DNA of 8,579 nt from Proteobacteria bacterium UBA7821. Its GTDB lineage: Bacteria; Pseudomonadota; Gammaproteobacteria; Comchoanobacterales; Comchoanobacteraceae. Made by a program: the position numbers and the translations under genes. Of the stretch, positions 5,767 through 8,579 are shown in pieces. The notes under the pieces were generated by a model. That model was not told the DNA's origin. It saw nothing but the letters and a program-made list of their open reading frames with translations, and did not search any database. The stretch spans positions 1,751 to 10,329 of the forward strand of contig DLBP01000047.1 in assembly GCA_002480165.1 (NCBI GenBank), read 5' to 3'. Every line of letters starts with the position of its first letter. The stretch's first letter is position 1.

Positions 5767-6586
5767 TTAGAATCATCTCCAATCGTGTATCATTCCCAAC
5801 AAGCCAATGGTCTCCAGTAGAACCTTCTGGATAGAAACCGTCATGGTAATCAATACCATACAGATACAGTCCATGAGGCTTGGCTAATTTCTTGTGGATG
5901 GCAGGTGTCATTTGTGGCGCTGCCAGTGCTTCAGCCATCAGCTCGACTGGCTGCTTATTCATACCAATCTCTAGCAGCATGTGCACCAAGTACCTGACCA
6001 TGTGATATAGAAAAGAATTAGCTTTGATAAATAATAAAACATAACGCTCATGCTCCACCACAACCATTCGACTAACAGTCTTGACTGGAGATTTTGCTTG
6101 ACATCCAATCGCTCTAAAAAAAGAAAAATCGTGTTTTCCGATACAATACTGTGCCGCTTGATTCATTGTTTCCACATTCAGTTTCTGAGGATGCCATAAG
6201 ACCAAATCTTTAGTGTGTGTCGGTGAAATGGTTCGGGTATCGATAAGGTATAAGTAAGACCTTGCGCTAGCAGAAAAGCGAGCATGAAAATCTGACGGCA
6301 CTACTTTAGCCCATAGCAGCCGAATCTTAGTTTCCTTTAGGTAAGTGTTGGTACCCCGAACCCAATCCGTTTCACTTCGTTGTGCTTGTGTATCGAAATG
6401 AATAACTTGGCAGACGGCATGAACGCCTTTATCAGTCCGACCAGCACAGAATATGGTGATTGCTTGATTGGCTACTTTAGACAACGCTGTTTCGATGACA
6501 TGCTGCAATGACAGGCCATTTGGCTGAACTTGCCAGCCAATGTATCCAACACCATCGTATGCAATACCGCAGGAGACTCTATTCAT
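5756..6586 (-). CDS. truA: tRNA pseudouridine(38-40) synthase TruA
   Basis: TruA converts uridines 38, 39 and 40 of the tRNA anticodon arm to pseudouridine. The 276-residue length is normal for the family (about 250-280). The catalytic motif AGRTDKGVHA carries Asp52. The opening YDGVGYIGWQVQPN, the domain-two sequence ARSYLYLI, the motif GKHDFSFFRA and the C-terminal NSFLYHMVRYLV are all family signatures. The ATG overlaps the fimV stop codon (ATGA), and the end overlaps the next gene by 11 nt, so the three genes are almost certainly one transcript with coupled translation. The fimV-truA order is common in gammaproteobacteria such as Pseudomonas, where trpF usually follows; trpF is absent here. 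Nothing in the enzyme itself is unusual. Confidence 0.97.
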   Translation of the reverse strand: MNRVSCGIAYDGVGYIGWQVQPNGLSLQHVIETALSKVANQAITIFCAGRTDKGVHAVCQVIHFDTQAQRSETDWVRGTNTYLKETKIRLLWAKVVPSDFHARFSASARSYLYLIDTRTISPTHTKDLVLWHPQKLNVETMNQAAQYCIGKHDFSFFRAIGCQAKSPVKTVSRMVVVEHERYVLLFIKANSFLYHMVRYLVHMLLEIGMNKQPVELMAEALAAPQMTPAIHKKLAKPHGLYLYGIDYHDGFYPEGSTGDHWLVGNDTRLEMILNGR

Positions 6587-7893
6587 TTTCCCTTAATTTC
6601 AGACAGTAATTTCTTTGCGTGTTCTGTTAGCTGAGTGTCATTCTGAGCGATTACTTTGACAAGAAGCTGTTTAGCTTGGATGTAGTTGTCCATTTTAATA
6701 TAAGCTGTTGCCAAATCGAGCATGGACTCACCAGCTTCCACTTGATGTCTAAAAAACTCATCATCTTTCTCAATCGTCAGAAGCGACTGTTTTCCTGTCG
6801 GTGTGCTTTTGGATCCACGATTTGCGGTTGATTTTGCGTACAGTAGGGACAAAATAGCAATCACCACTACTGGAATATTCAGTGGGTTCAATACGTCGAA
6901 ATCGTAAAGAGTGGTTACACTATCGGCATACCCTTGCTCAGCAGAAACCGTCAATTGAATGTCATCTGGCTGAGTGGTGTCATAATAGACAAAATCATTC
7001 ATCGCAACCTCAGTGGCCTCTGTTAGCAACATGGTCATGCCAGGGTTTTCTTTGGCAGCGCTCGTGATTTGAATGTCTACCGCGCCCTGATCATCGAGTA
7101 ATGATTCAGAATCTAGAGCTGGCGAATTGTCATAGTCTAGCGCGATCAATTCAATCACAGGCTCGGTCTCTTGAGTATCTAGAGAGACATCTGCAGAGTT
7201 TGCATGAGCCTCTGACATCATTACATCAGAGCCAGTGACTTGGCTATTGACAATAGAGATCTCCATATCAGTGGACTCGATTGAATCCAGTATTTGAGAG
7301 TCTATGTCGGTAGCAGTTTCCTGCGCTATAGACTGCCCCTCCAATGCCGCTGTGTCAGGCACAATTGCCGGGCTATTGGCAACCGATAGGCGCTCTAAAT
7401 CTAAACCATCACTGATTATATGATCATCATCATATTCGTATTGTTGCATCGCTCTTTTCAATGAGACCCCCCATAATTCCTGATCAACAAATACCGTTTG
7501 ATTGAGGCTGGTAGTCTCCGTTTCAATCAAGCGGTCTAGAAAGACAGAAGAGAATTTTCTGTCCATATCGCGTATTTTCCACAACGCATTCTGTCTCGAC
7601 AGTTCTCGGATGGCTTCAACCTTACTGTGGCTGAATAGAATACTGTCAGTAGGTAACTCTAACTGTGAGCCACTTAGCAAGCCATTCATGTTCCCATCAA
7701 TGAAAGCAGCTGGGTTGGTGTCAAGGATTGCCAACATAATCTGCTGAATACTAGCATTGGGGTTAACAATGGCCTCCCTATGAATTTTTTGAGCCACTCC
7801 CCACAAGCTATCATGATCACTAACTACTGGTATCATGCTAGCAAATGAATTAGCAAAAAAGACCAGGGTTAGAATGATTCGCCAAACAACCAA
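6583..7893 (-). CDS. fimV: FimV-family inner-membrane LysM/TPR protein, short form
   Basis: FimV proteins anchor polar assembly and support type IV pilus and type II secretion machinery. In order: a signal peptide-like segment (residues 1-19, hydrophobic LILTLVFF-like core), the FimV core/LysM-like domain with DSLWGVAQKI (28-37) and the diagnostic ANP-type motif read here as DTNPAAFIDGNMNGLLSG (58-75), a long acidic Asp/Glu/Ser/Thr-rich region (about 110-330), one transmembrane helix (about 338-353), and a C-terminal TPR-like motif LDLATAYIKMDNYIQAKQLL (from 392) as in the conserved FimV C-terminus. At 436 residues it is about half of Pseudomonas FimV; the cytoplasmic repeats are much reduced. 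The start is TTG at 7893, supported by GGGAGG six bases upstream; the first in-frame ATG is codon 20 and would remove the signal sequence. It overlaps truA by 4 nt. Confidence 0.88.
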   Translation of the reverse strand: MVVWRIILTLVFFANSFASMIPVVSDHDSLWGVAQKIHREAIVNPNASIQQIMLAILDTNPAAFIDGNMNGLLSGSQLELPTDSILFSHSKVEAIRELSRQNALWKIRDMDRKFSSVFLDRLIETETTSLNQTVFVDQELWGVSLKRAMQQYEYDDDHIISDGLDLERLSVANSPAIVPDTAALEGQSIAQETATDIDSQILDSIESTDMEISIVNSQVTGSDVMMSEAHANSADVSLDTQETEPVIELIALDYDNSPALDSESLLDDQGAVDIQITSAAKENPGMTMLLTEATEVAMNDFVYYDTTQPDDIQLTVSAEQGYADSVTTLYDFDVLNPLNIPVVVIAILSLLYAKSTANRGSKSTPTGKQSLLTIEKDDEFFRHQVEAGESMLDLATAYIKMDNYIQAKQLLVKVIAQNDTQLTEHAKKLLSEIKGK

Positions 7894-7899
7894 AACACG

Positions 7900-7905
7900 C
7901 CTCCC
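7900..7905 (-). promoter_or_regulatory. Ribosome binding site that fixes the TTG start of fimV
   Basis: GGGAGG on the minus strand, six bases before TTG 7893. No ATG or GTG in the same frame lies between it and codon 20, so the rare TTG start is well supported. Confidence 0.8.
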
Positions 7906-7916
7906 ATCGTTTATAC

Positions 7917-7945
7917 AGTATGTATGATGATGGCCCGAGTGTCAA
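7917..7945 (-). promoter_or_regulatory. Sigma-70-type promoter of the fimV-truA operon
   Basis: On the minus strand, TTGACA (7940-7945, perfect -35), a 17-bp spacer and CATACT (7917-7922, 4 of 6 to TATAAT) precede the fimV start. Transcription would begin near 7910, giving a leader of about 17 nt. It is the best-formed promoter in the window and separates the operon from the upstream 143-aa gene. Confidence 0.65.
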
Positions 7946-7965
7946 GCTGACTGAAACGTTTTGTA

Positions 7966-8397
7966 TCAAGGCTTGGGAGGGCCAATAGTCCATGGGCCAT
8001 TTTGTGGCGGCTTATTCTTGTTTTCAGGGCCATTTCTGGGTGGATTTGTTGGGTCTGGTGGTTCAAAATCAGGGCTATCAACCGCACTTTTTGACTGCTG
8101 ACGCGACCGTTGTTTTGCCAAGTCAAACTCAACCAACTTGCTTTTTCTCTGTCTATCTTGAGCGGCATCCACAATTTCCCGGGCTGTTTTTCCTTGCTCT
8201 AATAGTTGGCGTATATCTTCCATGTTAAGATCACCACACATTTGAACAAGAATTGTTAGATAGCTGTGGCTAATGTCATGGTCATGACCAGCCATCTCAT
8301 TTGTGCCAATACCGCTATCATCATCGCCATCATCCTTGTCGTTGGACCTGGACAGCTTCCGAATCCACTTGATATATTTATTGTCATCTTTTGTCAT
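7966..8397 (-). CDS. Hypothetical protein with acidic N-terminus, helical core and proline-rich tail (143 aa)
   Basis: I do not recognise this protein. Residues 1-18 are mixed basic and aromatic (KYIKWIRKL). Residues 20-27 form an acidic cluster (DKDDGDDD), and 37-44 carry His/Asp. Residues 46-100 look helical; NMEDIRQLLEQGKTAREI (58-75) has the rhythm of a small helix-turn-helix, but this is weak. The tail 109-143 has 13 prolines in 35 residues with near repeats PPRNGP and PPQNGP. There is no signal peptide or membrane span, and one cysteine. The start is supported by AGGAAG at 8402-8407 and a perfect extended -10 (8426-8433). It sits alone between asd and fimV, which are direct neighbours in Pseudomonas. 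An overlapping frame at 7911-8174 is less likely: no start signals and no supporting promoter. Confidence 0.72.
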   Translation of the reverse strand: MTKDDNKYIKWIRKLSRSNDKDDGDDDSGIGTNEMAGHDHDISHSYLTILVQMCGDLNMEDIRQLLEQGKTAREIVDAAQDRQRKSKLVEFDLAKQRSRQQSKSAVDSPDFEPPDPTNPPRNGPENKNKPPQNGPWTIGPPKP

Positions 8398-8401
8398 ATT
8401 A

Positions 8402-8407
8402 CTTCCT
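8402..8407 (-). promoter_or_regulatory. Ribosome binding site of the 143-aa gene
   Basis: AGGAAG on the minus strand, four bases before ATG 8397 (six when counted from the AGGA core). Confidence 0.6.
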
Positions 8408-8425
8408 AGACTATGCTTATCTTAT

Positions 8426-8436
8426 ATTATACCACA
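8426..8436 (-). promoter_or_regulatory. Extended -10 promoter of the 143-aa gene (copy 3 of shared motif)
   Basis: The minus strand reads TGTGGTATAAT: perfect TATAAT at 8426-8431 with a TGn extension. The -35 position (CTGCTA, 8449-8454) lies inside the end of asd and matches only 3 of 6. It differs from copies 1 and 2 by G instead of C before the TATA box. The leader would be about 22 nt. An AT-only inverted repeat (8438-8451) covers the spacer. Confidence 0.6.
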
Positions 8437-8443
8437 TCTAAAT

Positions 8444-8579
8444 TTATTTAGCAGCCTGGAGAACGTCTCTCTCGACCAATAAGTTGGCAATCTGCACAGC
8501 ATTCAGTGCTGCACCTTTTCTTAAATTGTCACAAACTGACCAAAAGTTAATGGAATTCATGGTGTGATGATCATGGCGT
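8444..8579 (-). CDS. asd: Aspartate-semialdehyde dehydrogenase, C-terminal end (runs off right edge)
   Basis: Only the last 44 codons are visible. They contain FWSVCDNLRKGAALNAVQIA, the highly conserved C-terminal motif of the Asd class found in Gram-positives, Pseudomonas/Legionella-type bacteria and others, unlike the different C-terminus of the Escherichia coli enzyme. Asd reduces aspartyl phosphate to the semialdehyde, the branch-point step toward lysine/diaminopimelate, threonine and methionine. The catalytic cysteine and NADP site lie outside the window. Its place upstream of fimV on the same strand is the common gammaproteobacterial arrangement, which supports the call. No Rho-independent terminator follows the stop codon at 8444-8446; the next promoter starts immediately. 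Confidence 0.85.
   Translation of the reverse strand, partial: RHDHHTMNSINFWSVCDNLRKGAALNAVQIANLLVERDVLQAAK

Noticed and set aside
7911..8228. Alternative frames on both strands overlapping the 143-aa gene (minus 7911-8174, plus 7992-8228)
   Set aside because: Neither has a ribosome site or promoter; the minus one would run through the fimV promoter. The 143-aa frame has all start signals.

Overview
The window looks like chromosomal DNA of a gammaproteobacterium of moderate to low GC content. The asd-fimV-truA block and the uvrB / class I aminotransferase / tRNA-Asn neighbourhood both point there. A relative of the Legionellales (Legionella/Coxiella) is a plausible guess, but it was not tested. 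No insertion sequence, integrase, CRISPR array or rRNA was seen.

Left part (1-2305): the N-terminal half of uvrB runs off the left edge on the minus strand. It diverges from a complete PLP-dependent aspartate-type aminotransferase on the plus strand, which is followed by tRNA-Asn(GTT). The tRNA gene has no complete encoded CCA end.

Middle (2306-2858): a low-complexity, AT-rich stretch holds two very small minus-strand genes (59 and 48 codons) for lysine/glutamate-rich proteins. Each has a Shine-Dalgarno site. Each lies behind the same 10-bp promoter core, TGTGCTATAA on the minus strand, which resembles an extended -10 or sigma-S-type element. A divergent plus-strand promoter then leads into a long acyl-CoA dehydrogenase of the FadE5/DmdC-like type (2859-4535).

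Right part (4540-8579), all minus strand: the end of asd, an orphan 143-residue protein with its own extended -10 promoter, then a tight three-gene operon. That operon is fimV (TTG start, strong Shine-Dalgarno, TTGACA-type promoter), truA (ATGA overlap) and a 408-residue protein (11-nt overlap). The last resembles the TraI_2/TraI_2_C module of MobH conjugative relaxases but lacks the histidine signature. It ends 4 nt from the convergent stop codon of the acyl-CoA dehydrogenase gene.

Most genes are housekeeping: DNA repair, amino-acid metabolism, pseudouridylation, cell-pole/pilus scaffold and acyl-CoA oxidation. The parts worth a second look are the relaxase-like protein without relaxase residues in the fimV-truA operon, and the three small charged orphan genes that share a promoter core.
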